Source: CAZCBN01 sp964496975
GTDB lineage: Bacteria; Planctomycetota; Phycisphaerae; Phycisphaerales; UBA1924
NCBI GenBank assembly: GCA_964496975.1
Contig: CAZCBN010000073.1
Coordinates: 1 to 15,549 of the forward strand
DNA length: 15,549 nucleotides
Direction of reading: 5' to 3'
Numbering within the stretch: position 1 is the first letter of the stretch; every line of letters starts with the position of its first letter. Below are positions 1 to 7,415 of the stretch, one piece after another. The notes beneath the pieces are model-generated. The model saw nothing but the letters and a program-made list of their open reading frames with translations. It searched no databases and was not told where the DNA came from. Position numbers and translations under genes: made by a program.

Positions 1-48
1 TCGGCCACAGGGCTCGGATCGGGCGAGGCCACGCTCCAGGCCGCGGCC

Positions 49-1011
49 ATGCCCCAGGGCGCGGTCATGCAGACCTCCCTCCCCCTGCCCGGGCGAAGGC
101 AGGGCAAGGTGCGCGATGTGTACACGCTCCCCGCCCGCGCCGGCGGGCCCGGGACGGCCGCGCCGGAACGCCTGCTCATCGTCGCGACCGACCGCCTCAG
201 CGCCTTCGACGTCGTCATGCCCACGCCCGTGCCCGGCAAGGGGGCCCTGCTCACGCAGATGGCGGCGTTCTGGCTGCGATTCGTCGAGCAGCGGGGCATC
301 GGCCGCACCCACCTGCTGTCGACCGCGCTCAGCGACGCCGACGCCGCCGCGATCGGCCCGCAGGCGGCGGCGCTCGCGGGGCGCGTCACCATCGCCCGGG
401 TGTGTGCGCCGCTGCCGGTGGAGTTTGTCGTCCGCGGCTATCTGGAGGGGTCGGGGTGGAAGGAGTACCAGCAGACCGGCGCCGTCTGCGGCGTCTCCCT
501 GCCCCGCGGCCTGCGGCAGTGCGACCGCCTGCCCGAGCCGATCTTTACCCCGGCGACCAAGGCCGAAAAGGGCGAGCACGACGAGAACATCTCGCAGGCC
601 CGGGCGGCGGAGATCGTCGACGCCGTGGCCGGGCCGGGGGCGTGCGCGCGGCTGGGGCGGGTGGCGCTCGCGATCTACCGGGCCGCGGCGGCGCACGCGC
701 TGGCCCGGGGCGTGATCATCGCGGACACCAAGTTTGAGTTCGGCGTGCCCGCCGACGAGCCCGGCGGCGAGGCGATCCTGATCGACGAGGCCTTGACGCC
801 GGACAGCTCGCGGTTCTGGCCCGCCGATGGCTACGAGCCCGGCCGGCCCCAGCGCAGCTACGACAAGCAGTTTGTGCGCGAGTACCTCGAGGGCCTGGTC
901 GCCCGCGGGCTCTGGAACAAGCAGAGCCCGGGCCCGGCGCTCCCCGATGAGGTGGTGGCCGGAACGCTGGCCCGCTACCGCGAGGCGCTCGAGCGCCTGA
1001 CGGGCGCCTGA
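49..1011 (+). CDS. purC: Phosphoribosylaminoimidazole-succinocarboxamide synthase (SAICAR synthetase)
   Basis: Cytoplasmic enzyme of de novo purine synthesis. It joins CAIR and L-aspartate using ATP to make SAICAR. The protein (320 aa from this start) shows the family's marks in order: GKVRDVY near residues 19-25 (nucleotide-binding strand), ATDRLSAFDVVMP (46-58), EFVVRGYLEGSGWKEY (125-140), FTPATKAEKGEHDENIS (166-182), IIADTKFEFG (223-232) and IDEALTPDSSRFWP (245-258), followed by the YDKQFVREYL stretch. Length fits the family, so it appears complete. The start is uncertain: no clear ribosome site precedes ATG 49 or the in-frame ATG at 67, and the frame stays open to the left edge, so a start outside the window cannot be excluded. 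ATG 49 gives an N-terminus of about the usual length before GKVRDVY. No purine genes are visible nearby. Confidence 0.95.
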   Translation: MPQGAVMQTSLPLPGRRQGKVRDVYTLPARAGGPGTAAPERLLIVATDRLSAFDVVMPTPVPGKGALLTQMAAFWLRFVEQRGIGRTHLLSTALSDADAAAIGPQAAALAGRVTIARVCAPLPVEFVVRGYLEGSGWKEYQQTGAVCGVSLPRGLRQCDRLPEPIFTPATKAEKGEHDENISQARAAEIVDAVAGPGACARLGRVALAIYRAAAAHALARGVIIADTKFEFGVPADEPGGEAILIDEALTPDSSRFWPADGYEPGRPQRSYDKQFVREYLEGLVARGLWNKQSPGPALPDEVVAGTLARYREALERLTGA

Positions 1012-1070
1012 CAGGCGGGTGAGGGTGGCTCGGGCTGCAAGATTGGACGATGTTCGGTGGAACGCGCGGG

Positions 1071-1088
1071 TGTTCCGGGTGTTCCGGG
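1071..1088. repeat. Two tandem 9-bp copies upstream of the GH144-like gene
   Basis: TGTTCCGGG occurs twice head to tail (1071-1079 and 1080-1088), just upstream of the operator-like site at 1099. GGAAC at 1059-1063 also pairs with GTTCC at 1072-1076. TGTTCCGG recurs on the minus strand at 5252-5259, upstream of the GH3 gene. It may be part of the control region; the role is unknown. Confidence 0.45.
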
Positions 1089-1098
1089 CCGACTATGC

Positions 1099-1112
1099 TG
1101 AAAGCGATTCCG
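1099..1112 (+). promoter_or_regulatory. LacI-family (cre-like) operator candidate upstream of the GH144-like gene
   Basis: TGAAAGCGATTCCG agrees with the cre consensus TGWAANCGNTNWCA at 9 of 11 fixed positions and holds the LacI-family core AANCGNTT (AAGCGATT). It lies about 70 bp before the start codon and directly after TATGCT (1094-1099), a possible -10 box; no convincing -35 was found. In this high-GC sequence an A/T-rich match in a short promoter gap is notable, but binding is inferred. Confidence 0.4.
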
Positions 1113-1181
1113 TTCGAGGGCCCCGGCGCGGCGTCGCCCGGCGCGTGCGGTGGTTGCGGTCTGGACCGAGAGGAGTGAGGC

Positions 1182-2735
1182 ATGGTCGGCGTCGCGCGGC
1201 GGACAGAGCGGGCTTCTTCGTGGTCGGGCCGCGCGGCGGCCTTCCTCGCGGCGGCGGCCGTCGCGCCGGCCTTTGGGCAGACGGCGGAGGAGCAGTGGCG
1301 GCAGTCGTCGGGGTATACCGGTCGGTATGTTGTGATCCAGGAAGATACCGCCCCCCGGCCCCCGTTCACATTCAGCGCAGAGGACGACGCATTCCTTGAA
1401 GAGGTGACGCGGGCGACGTTCCGGTGGATCTGGGAGAGCCCGGACGTCACGGACCTTGGGCTGATCAAAGACCGCTCCTCCGGCCCCCTCGTGAGCACGG
1501 CGGGGGTGGGGTATCAGCTCGGGGCGATCTGTCTGGGTGTTGAGCGCGGCTACATCAGCCTTGACCAGGGGGAGCGGCGGGCGAAGCAGATTTTGGAGTC
1601 GCTGCTCCGCGTGCCGACCAACCGCAAGGAGGGGCTCTTCTGGCACTTCCTGGAGGGCGCGACCAACGCGCCGCGGAACAGCGCCGACGGCGTGAGCACG
1701 ATCGACTCGGCGATTCTCTTCGCGGGCGTGCTGACGGCGGCGGCGTACTTCGGCGGCGAGGTGGAGCACCTTGGCAACAGCATGTTCGAGGCCGCCAACT
1801 GGGTGTTCTTCACGCAGCCGCAGAGCGCGGGCGAGCTGAACCGCGGCATGATCTCGCTGCTGTGGAGGCCGACGAACCAGAACGACCCGACGGGCCCGGG
1901 CTCGCTCATCGCGCCGACGTGGGTGGACGCGATGGGGGAGCAGCGGCTCATTTACTTCCTGGCCGCGGCGGCGCCGAACGAGGCGTTCCGCGTGAACCCG
2001 AACTTTTACTACCGCCTCCGCCGCACGCCCGCGGCGACAACGACGGTGGGGCCGATGATCCGGCTCCCCGGCGCGGGCGGCACGTTCCTCGCGTTCTTTG
2101 ACCAGTTGTGGATCAACGACGCGGCGATCGGGGCCGCGCAGGGGCCGGACCGGCCCGACCTGCGCGGGTACAACTTCCGCACCGCGACCGACTGGTGGGA
2201 GAACAGCCGGCGGCACGCGCTGCTGCACCGGGAGAAGGCGATCTCGAGCCGGCCCGCGGGCTTCACAACGCTCGGGCCCAACGCGTGGGGGCTTTCGGCG
2301 TCCGACGGTCCGGGCGGGTACCAGGTGCCGGGGCTGTATGCGCCGGTGCTGCCGCTGCCGGGGGCGAGGCCCATCATCGACATCCCGACGTCGTTCTCGA
2401 GCGACCAGTGGCTCGACGGCACGGTGGCGATCTACGGCGCGGGGAGCATGATCATGTTCGAGCCGCAGCTCGCCGTCGCGGCGCTGCGGCACTATCGCGG
2501 CCTGACGGCCGCGAACGGCCAGCCCCTCGTGTGGGACGACGACTACGGCTTCGAGGACGCGTACAACCTGCACGTTTCGGGCGGGCCCTGGGTGGCGCGG
2601 GACCGGCTCGCGATCGACCAGGGGCCGCTGCTGCTGGCGATCGAGAACGCGCGGACGGGCCTGCTGTGGAAGACCTTCCACAAGCACCCGTACGTGAAGG
2701 CGGCGATGGAGCGGCTCGGGCTCTCGCTGGAGTGA
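1182..2735 (+). CDS. Secreted GH144-like / glycoamylase-family glycoside hydrolase
   Basis: A 517-aa exported protein that I place in the Pfam 'Glycoamylase' (GH144-like) group, whose characterised members are endo-beta-1,2-glucanases. Start: ATG 1182 with GAGAGGAG (1168-1175) six bases upstream. Residues 6-32 form a signal peptide (RR, then an Ala-rich hydrophobic stretch, cleavage likely near AFG/Q). The mature part has the (alpha/alpha)6-barrel-type blocks: FRWIWES (80-86) and GLIKDRSS, VSTAGVGYQLGAICLGVERGYI (104-125), STIDSAILFAGVL (172-184), WGLSASDGPGGY (369-380), GTVAIYGAGSMIMFEP (413-428), YGFEDAYNL (455-463) and IDQGPLLLAIENARTGLLW (478-496). The gene is convergent with a GH3 beta-glucosidase, a sensible partner for breaking beta-1,2-glucan. 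Substrate is inferred from family and context; catalytic residues were not assigned. It could be a GH144-related enzyme with another specificity. Confidence 0.8.
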   Translation: MVGVARRTERASSWSGRAAAFLAAAAVAPAFGQTAEEQWRQSSGYTGRYVVIQEDTAPRPPFTFSAEDDAFLEEVTRATFRWIWESPDVTDLGLIKDRSSGPLVSTAGVGYQLGAICLGVERGYISLDQGERRAKQILESLLRVPTNRKEGLFWHFLEGATNAPRNSADGVSTIDSAILFAGVLTAAAYFGGEVEHLGNSMFEAANWVFFTQPQSAGELNRGMISLLWRPTNQNDPTGPGSLIAPTWVDAMGEQRLIYFLAAAAPNEAFRVNPNFYYRLRRTPAATTTVGPMIRLPGAGGTFLAFFDQLWINDAAIGAAQGPDRPDLRGYNFRTATDWWENSRRHALLHREKAISSRPAGFTTLGPNAWGLSASDGPGGYQVPGLYAPVLPLPGARPIIDIPTSFSSDQWLDGTVAIYGAGSMIMFEPQLAVAALRHYRGLTAANGQPLVWDDDYGFEDAYNLHVSGGPWVARDRLAIDQGPLLLAIENARTGLLWKTFHKHPYVKAAMERLGLSLE

Positions 2736-2780
2736 GCATCGCCCGGCGCGGCGCACTCCGCGGGTCTTGGATGAAAAACA

Positions 2781-2811
2781 CAACGGCCGGCGCTGGGTGC
2801 GCCGGCCGTTG
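2781..2811. terminator. Bidirectional terminator between convergent GH144-like and GH3 genes
   Basis: Perfect 13-bp inverted repeat (2781-2793 with 2799-2811) around a 5-base loop. AAAAACA just to its left reads as TGTTTTT on the minus strand, a good U-tract for the GH3 transcript. On the plus strand the tail (TCGTGTTC) is weaker but usable. It sits in the 140-bp convergent gap. Confidence 0.8.
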
Positions 2812-2875
2812 TCGTGTTCGGGCCTTGGGGTTTTCGGCGGGGCACGGCGGTCGGCCGTGCCGCGGCCGCGTGTCG

Positions 2876-5110
2876 TCAGCGGCCGGCGGTGACGGTGAAG
2901 GAGCCCTTGAGGCCGCCCTCGCTGCTGGTGGAGACGTAGACGTCGAAGTCGCCGGGCTCGACGACGAAGGCGTTGTCGCCGTTGACGAGGCCCAGCTCGT
3001 CGGGCCCGAGGCGGAAGGTGACCTTTTTGGACTCGCCCGGCTTGAGCGTCACGCGTTCAAAGCCCTTCAGCTCGCGGATGGGCTGGACGAGCGAGGCGAC
3101 GCGGTCGTGGATGTAGCACTGCACGACCTCGGCGCCCTCGCGCTTGCCGGTGTTCTTGACGGTGGCGGAGACCACGGCGGTGCCGTCGGCGGCGATCTCG
3201 GGCGTCTCGACGGCGAGGCCCTCGACGGTGAAGGTGGTGTAGCTGAGGCCGTGGCCGAAGGGGAACTGCGGGGAGAGGGGCAGGTCGCGGTAGCGGTTCA
3301 CGAAGCGCTCGTTGGGGAGGAAGGGGCGGCCGGTGTTCTTGCGGGCGTAGAAGACGGGGATCTGGCCCTCGTCGCGGGGCCAGGAGAGGGTGAGCTTGCC
3401 GCTGGGGTTCACCGCGCCGAAGAGAACGTCGGCGATGCCGTTGCCGTGCTCGACGCCCAGGTGCCAGGTGGCGAGCACGGCCTTGGCGTGCCCCAGCACG
3501 GCGGGGGCGACGAGGGGGCGGCCGCTGGCGAGGAGCAGGATGATGGGCTTGCCGGTGCCGGCGAGGGCGTCGTAGAGCTGCTGCTGCACGCCGGGCAGGC
3601 CGATGGTGGAGCGGCTGTTGGCCTCGCCCGTGATCTCCTCGGGCTCGCCGAGGGCGATGACGACGACATCGGCGGCCTGCGCGGCGCGGATGGCGTCGGG
3701 GAAGGCGGAGCGGTCGTCGCAGCCGCCGGTGCAGCCCTGGGCGTAGATGATCTCGGCGCCCTTGGTCGCGGCGCGGAGGCCCTCGAGCAGCGTGACGGCG
3801 TCCTGGGCCTGGCCCATGCCCTGCCAGGTGCCGAGGCAGTCGCGCTTGCCGTCGGCGAAGGGGCCGATGAGGGCGATCTTGCCCGAGGTGGGGCTGAGGG
3901 GCAGGATGTCGGCGGTGTTCTTCAGCAGGACGATGGAGCCCGCGGCGGCGCGGCGGGCGAGGGCGCGGTGCTCATCGCTCAGCGTCACGGCCGCCTCGCG
4001 GCTCTCGTCGCCGTAGGGGTTCTCAAAGAGGCCCAGGCGGGCCTTCATCTCCAGCACGCGGCGGACGGAGCGGTTGATGGTGTCCTCGGAGATGCGGCCG
4101 GCCTTCACGGCGTCGGCGAGCTCGGTGGCGTAGACGCGGCCGGTGAGGTCCATGTCGCAGCCGGCGTTCAGGGCGAGGATGCCGGCGTGCTCCAGGTCGC
4201 GGGCGAAGCCGTGGGCGACGAGCTCGTTGATGGAGGTGTAGTCGCTGGTGACGAAGCCCTTGAAGCCCCACTCGTCGCGCAGGACGCGCTGCAGGAGAAA
4301 CTCGTTGGCGGTGGCGGGCACGCCGCTGACGTCGTTGAAGGAGCTCATGAGCGTGCCGACGCCGGCCTTCACCGCGGCGTGGAAGGGCGGGAGGTAGACC
4401 TCGCGGAGCATCTGCTCGGACATGTCGGTGGTGTCGTAGTCGCGGCCGCCCAGGGCGGCGCCGTAGGCGGCGAAGTGCTTGGCGGTGGCGACGACGGCGT
4501 CGGGGCGGTGGATGCCCTCGCCCTGGTAGCCGCGGACCTGCGCGACGGCGATGAGCGAGCCGAGGTAGGGGTCTTCGCCGGCGGACTCGGCGACGCGGCC
4601 CCAGCGCGGGTCGCGGGCGATGTCGATCATCGGCGCGAACGTCCAGTGGGTGCCGGCGGCGCGGGACTCAACGGCGGCCGCGCGGGTGGTGGCCTCGATG
4701 AGCGCGAGGTCCCAGCTGCACGAGGTGGCGAGGGGGATGGGGAAGATGGTGCGGTAGCCGTGGATGATGTCGTTGCCGACGAGGAGGGGGATGCGGTGCT
4801 CGCTTTCCTCGAAGGCGGCCCGCTGGAGGATGTTGGTGTAGGCGGCGCCGTCGGGGCCGTACATGGCGCCCACGGCGCCGGTGCGTGCGTCGGTGCGCCA
4901 GGTGTCGATCATGGCGCGGCGCTCGGGGTCGGGGAGGTGCTTGGGCTCGCCGACGGGCATGAGGGTGAGCTGGCCCAGCTTGTCGTCGAGGCCCATGCGG
5001 GCCATCAGCGCATCGACGTCCACCGGGCGCGGCTGCTGGGCCGCGGCGGGCGGGGCCAACCCCGCGAGGGCGACGAGGGCAAGGGCGGCGGCGGAAGCAA
5101 CGGTGCGCAT
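2876..5110 (-). CDS. bglX: Periplasmic beta-glucosidase, glycoside hydrolase family 3 (BglX-like)
   Basis: An exported GH3 enzyme of 744 aa, the usual size for BglX. It removes glucose from the non-reducing end of beta-glucosides. The start ATG (5110) is preceded by AGGGGAG seven bases upstream and opens a clear signal peptide (residues 1-24, ending PAAA/QQ). The N-terminal barrel has RDPRWGR (166-172), AKHFAAYGAALGGRDYDTTDMSE (210-232) and GFVTSDYTSI (285-294), with Asp290 as the expected nucleophile. The second domain carries GEANSRS (495-501), with Glu496 as the likely acid/base, and KPIILLLASGRP. FPFGHGLSYTTF leads into a C-terminal fibronectin III-like domain (about 640-744). All key parts are present. 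The substrate is not set by sequence; the GH144-like neighbour suggests sophorose-type sugars. The reading frame continues upstream to 5353, but that part lacks a signal peptide and is leader DNA. Confidence 0.93.
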   Translation of the reverse strand: MRTVASAAALALVALAGLAPPAAAQQPRPVDVDALMARMGLDDKLGQLTLMPVGEPKHLPDPERRAMIDTWRTDARTGAVGAMYGPDGAAYTNILQRAAFEESEHRIPLLVGNDIIHGYRTIFPIPLATSCSWDLALIEATTRAAAVESRAAGTHWTFAPMIDIARDPRWGRVAESAGEDPYLGSLIAVAQVRGYQGEGIHRPDAVVATAKHFAAYGAALGGRDYDTTDMSEQMLREVYLPPFHAAVKAGVGTLMSSFNDVSGVPATANEFLLQRVLRDEWGFKGFVTSDYTSINELVAHGFARDLEHAGILALNAGCDMDLTGRVYATELADAVKAGRISEDTINRSVRRVLEMKARLGLFENPYGDESREAAVTLSDEHRALARRAAAGSIVLLKNTADILPLSPTSGKIALIGPFADGKRDCLGTWQGMGQAQDAVTLLEGLRAATKGAEIIYAQGCTGGCDDRSAFPDAIRAAQAADVVVIALGEPEEITGEANSRSTIGLPGVQQQLYDALAGTGKPIILLLASGRPLVAPAVLGHAKAVLATWHLGVEHGNGIADVLFGAVNPSGKLTLSWPRDEGQIPVFYARKNTGRPFLPNERFVNRYRDLPLSPQFPFGHGLSYTTFTVEGLAVETPEIAADGTAVVSATVKNTGKREGAEVVQCYIHDRVASLVQPIRELKGFERVTLKPGESKKVTFRLGPDELGLVNGDNAFVVEPGDFDVYVSTSSEGGLKGSFTVTAGR

Positions 5111-5267
5111 GATGAGACTCCCCTGTTCAGAGACACGTGGGCGGGATGGTAAACCGTTTCGGCCCCGGGCGTCCGGACCGGAACAAAATCGCGTGTGGGG
5201 AGAAAAAGGAGCGAATGAGAGGGCTTTCAGTGCGAATAAAATACGAACATTCCGGAACACTTCTTTG

Positions 5268-5281
5268 GGAAAGCGTTGACA
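5268..5281 (+). promoter_or_regulatory. LacI-family (cre-like) operator candidate, best match
   Basis: GGAAAGCGTTGACA matches the cre consensus TGWAANCGNTNWCA at 10 of 11 fixed positions; only the first T is missing. It fully contains TTGACA at its right end, so a bound repressor would cover a plus-strand -35 box. It is about 160 bp upstream of the GH3 start on the other strand. Confidence 0.45.
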
Positions 5282-5312
5282 TAGGCCGCACAAGTCGCAA
5301 AACTGGAGAACG

Positions 5313-5326
5313 CGGAAACGCTTTCC
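5313..5326. promoter_or_regulatory. LacI-family operator candidate with inverted repeat
   Basis: CGGAAACGCTTTCC has the perfect inverted repeat GGAAA-CGC-TTTCC and the core AAACGCTT (fits AANCGNTT). It agrees with the cre consensus at 8 of 11 fixed positions. It lies 45 bp from the site at 5268, close to four helical turns, which would suit two cooperating dimers. Confidence 0.45.
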
Positions 5327-5456
5327 CGTGATCCGCCGATAAGCGCGGGACACGGGCGTCGCCGCCGACGGAGTGGTCGGCGGCGTCGCGCGTTCGTCGC
5401 CCCTGCAGCGGAAGCAGGCCGGGCGACGGCAGCATCACGGATGGAAGGGGCACCTC

Positions 5457-6518
5457 ATGGCTTGGCACACCGCAACCGACTCCGACGCCGCGGGCGTCGG
5501 CGCACCTTGTCAGACCGAGCGTTCTGCTCCGCGTCGCAATGCAGCAAAGGGCTTCACGCTGATCGAGCTGCTCGTGGTGATCTCGATCATCGCGCTGCTC
5601 ATCGGCATCCTGCTGCCGGCGCTCGGCGCGGCGCGTGAGCAGGCCAACCTGCTCGTGTGCCTCATCAACGAGCGGTCGATCGGCCAGGCCAACGAGTCGT
5701 ACCTGTCCGACCAGCCCTCGGGCAAGGAGCGCTTCCCGACGATCTACCCGCAGTACCTGCCCGACTTCGGCATCCGCTACCCCGCGATGGCCAACGCCTT
5801 CGGCCTGGAAAACCCGGGCGCCACGACGACCACTCTCGGCCGGGTGCGCGATCCCTCGGGCATCATCGACCTGATGCGCACGGCGAACCGCCCCCCGCGG
5901 CACGAGTGGTACCCGATGGTGACGCTCGCCGAGCACTCGGGCCTCGACCCCGAGTCGGCCGAGCAGGACTGGTTCAGCTGCCCCAAGGCCGTGGGCGAGT
6001 TTGACGCGTCGGAGATCTCCAACTGGAACTCGACGAGCGGTGCCCAGAACATCTGGCCCTGGATCAGCTTCCTGATCCGTAACGACCAGGCCGACATCGA
6101 GCGCGGCCTTGAGGACCGCGACGCCGTCTTCACGCAGTACTGGTTCAACGACGTGCTGCCCCCCGATCGCAACGGCGGCGGCGCCCAGTACAGCGAGACG
6201 TACGACGACCCCGCGGTGAACCAGATCGGCCGCATCGAGCCGGGCGTGAACCTGCGGCCCCGCTCGCAGCTCGAGGAGTACTCCTCCACGCTCGTCGTCG
6301 CCTTTGAGGCGATGGACTGGCGCCCGCGCCACTCGCGCGGCGCCAAGAGCGCGAAGGGCGGCAACCAGGACCGCAGCAACGTCGCCGGCTCGGTGCTGCT
6401 GTTCGGCGATATGCACTCGGAGTTCGTGCCCCGCGCTGTCATGAAGGGCGAGCCCGACCGCTACGGCTCCGGCTCGGACTTCATGCTGTGGGGCCACGTC
6501 TTCCCGGCGCGGCGATAG
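5457..6518 (+). CDS. Type II pseudopilin-like protein with prepilin cleavage site (DUF1559/H-X9-DG type)
   Basis: A 353-aa protein with a prepilin signal: an unusually long 32-residue leader, then G/FTLIELLVVISIIALLIG with Glu at mature position 5 and a hydrophobic helix ending LLPALGAAREQA. A prepilin peptidase would cleave after Gly32, leaving a surface pseudopilin of the kind planctomycetes carry in many copies. The C-terminus has VAGSVLLFGDMHSEFV (about 315-330), which resembles the 'NVLFADGHV' end of H-X9-DG pilin-like proteins, with DMH in place of DGH. ATG 5457 is chosen because GGAAGGGG lies seven bases upstream; in-frame ATG 5373 lacks such support. The gene is divergent from GH3 and followed by a small membrane protein. 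Cargo or structural role is unknown. Confidence 0.85.
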   Translation: MAWHTATDSDAAGVGAPCQTERSAPRRNAAKGFTLIELLVVISIIALLIGILLPALGAAREQANLLVCLINERSIGQANESYLSDQPSGKERFPTIYPQYLPDFGIRYPAMANAFGLENPGATTTTLGRVRDPSGIIDLMRTANRPPRHEWYPMVTLAEHSGLDPESAEQDWFSCPKAVGEFDASEISNWNSTSGAQNIWPWISFLIRNDQADIERGLEDRDAVFTQYWFNDVLPPDRNGGGAQYSETYDDPAVNQIGRIEPGVNLRPRSQLEEYSSTLVVAFEAMDWRPRHSRGAKSAKGGNQDRSNVAGSVLLFGDMHSEFVPRAVMKGEPDRYGSGSDFMLWGHVFPARR

Positions 6519-6677
6519 TCGCCCGCCGGCTCCTCTGCACCGAGCGGACCCCCGCCGTGCCGCGTCCCCGCTCGCAATCTGCGGCGGGGCGTGCCGCGAC
6601 GGGGGCGGGGCGGAGGGGCGGCTTCGGAATGGGGCGGTTCGTGGAGTGGGTTCCGGGGTTGGATGAGGGGACGCGCG

Positions 6678-7025
6678 TTGGACAAGGGCAAAGCGATCAA
6701 GATCACCATCTGCGTGGTCGCGTTCACCGGTGCCGCCGTGTTCGGCGGCATGCATCTGCTTCGGGGCGACGGCCTGAAAGCCGCGGCCGACCAGGTCACG
6801 ATCAAGTGCTCGGAGACCGGGGAGACATGGACGGAAGAGCGGGGCCGGCTGATTGACCAGATGTACACGATGAAGTCACCCATCGACCCCAGCGTCGGCC
6901 TGCCCTCGCCCGCGGCGAAGGGCAAGCCGGTCGCGTTCCCCGAGGACCGAAAACTCTGGGAACGGCTCGTGAAGCAGGTGAATGACGAGAAGGCGGCCCT
7001 GAAGGATTACAAGCCTGGGGGCTGA
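6678..7025 (+). CDS. Small membrane-anchored hypothetical protein
   Basis: I do not recognise a named family. The likely start is TTG 6678, seven bases after GAGGGGA (6665-6671), giving 115 aa beginning MDKGKAIKI; in-frame ATG 6663 (120 aa) has poorer spacing. Residues about 8-26 form one N-terminal transmembrane helix after three Lys/Asp-rich residues, so the body probably faces the periplasm. The soluble part contains TIKCSETGETW, then ERGRLIDQMYTM and a charged C-terminus with KLWERLVKQVNDEKAALKDY, probably helical. It follows the pseudopilin gene by about 160 bp on the same strand with no clear terminator between, so joint transcription is possible. Similar small proteins beside pseudopilin genes occur in planctomycetes, as far as I recall. 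Confidence 0.7.
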   Translation: MDKGKAIKITICVVAFTGAAVFGGMHLLRGDGLKAAADQVTIKCSETGETWTEERGRLIDQMYTMKSPIDPSVGLPSPAAKGKPVAFPEDRKLWERLVKQVNDEKAALKDYKPGG

Positions 7026-7415
7026 GGCCCGGGCCGAGATTTTGCCCGCCGGCAACGCGCTGGCGGTCGGGCCGGGCCGATGTCACGGCTTGCTCGGGAG
7101 GCGTGCCAAGGTCCGGACAGCGGTGAAGACGTCCGGAAAATGTCTGAGAAGGTCGAAGTTGGACTGAGGTCGTTGGACTGACGTCGTTGGACTGAGGACG
7201 TCGGACGAAGAAGGTTGGAGAAGTCCTGACACACCGCCGGCGGCGCGGGTGGGTTCGGGGAGGTCAAGCCGCCGTGTGTTTCCCAAGCCCCGGGCCGGCC
7301 CGGCCCCCGTTCCGTTCTGTTCGCGGCCCCGTGTGGGCCTCCTCCGGGCCTTGCTTTGGGCGGTCTGTTCGCCGGGTCGAGTGGAACCGGCGAATCCTGC
7401 GAAGGAGATTCTGAG
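7026..7415. other. Intergenic region, 390 bp
   Basis: No gene supported on either strand. An imperfect hairpin (about 7044-7072) follows the small protein gene but lacks a T-tract. The centre holds the 14-bp tandem repeat described separately. The right part (7250-7400) is very G/C-rich and leads to the AAGGAG ribosome site at 7402-7407. No convincing -35/-10 pair was found. Confidence 0.5.
7158..7199. repeat. 14-bp tandem repeat, three copies
   Basis: GTTGGACTGA starts at 7158, 7172 and 7186, each time followed by GGTC, CGTC or GGAC, so the unit is exactly 14 bp. Diverged pieces (GTCGGACGAAG, GGTTGGAG) continue to about 7220. It has no spacers and is not CRISPR-like. On the minus strand it would read as SVQRRQSN-type residues. 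Confidence 0.75.

Larger units (their letters stand above)
5111..5456. promoter_or_regulatory. Divergent control region between the GH3 and pseudopilin genes
   Basis: A 346-bp gap clearly richer in A/T around 5180-5330 than its surroundings. It holds operator-like sites at 5268-5281 and 5313-5326 and a weaker one with core AACCGTTT at 5152-5159, about 40 bp from the GH3 start. A perfect TTGACA (5276-5281) points toward the pseudopilin gene, but the box 17 bp on (AAAACT) is poor. AAAATA at 5238-5243 reads as TATTTT on the minus strand and could be a -10 for GH3. TTCCGGAA at 5250-5257 is a perfect 8-bp palindrome. No gene is seen here. Confidence 0.5.

Noticed and set aside
1059..1088. Terminator for purC in the GTTCC/GGAAC repeats
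   Set aside because: The stem is only five pairs with an 8-base loop and no T-tract follows, so a terminator cannot be supported.
2108..5152. A very long plus-strand open frame (about 1000 codons) opposite the GH3 gene
   Set aside because: It is antisense to a gene with complete GH3 motifs, is full of low-complexity Gly/Ala/Asp/Glu runs, has no recognisable motif, and overlaps the end of the GH144-like gene; typical of antisense frames in high-GC DNA.
5111..5353. N-terminal extension of the GH3 protein up to 5353
   Set aside because: The extension puts about 80 unrelated residues before a perfect signal peptide, and ATG 5110 has its own AGGGGAG ribosome site; the segment also holds the control elements.
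7158..7199. CRISPR array
   Set aside because: The unit is 14 bp with no unique spacers of regular length and no cas genes nearby.
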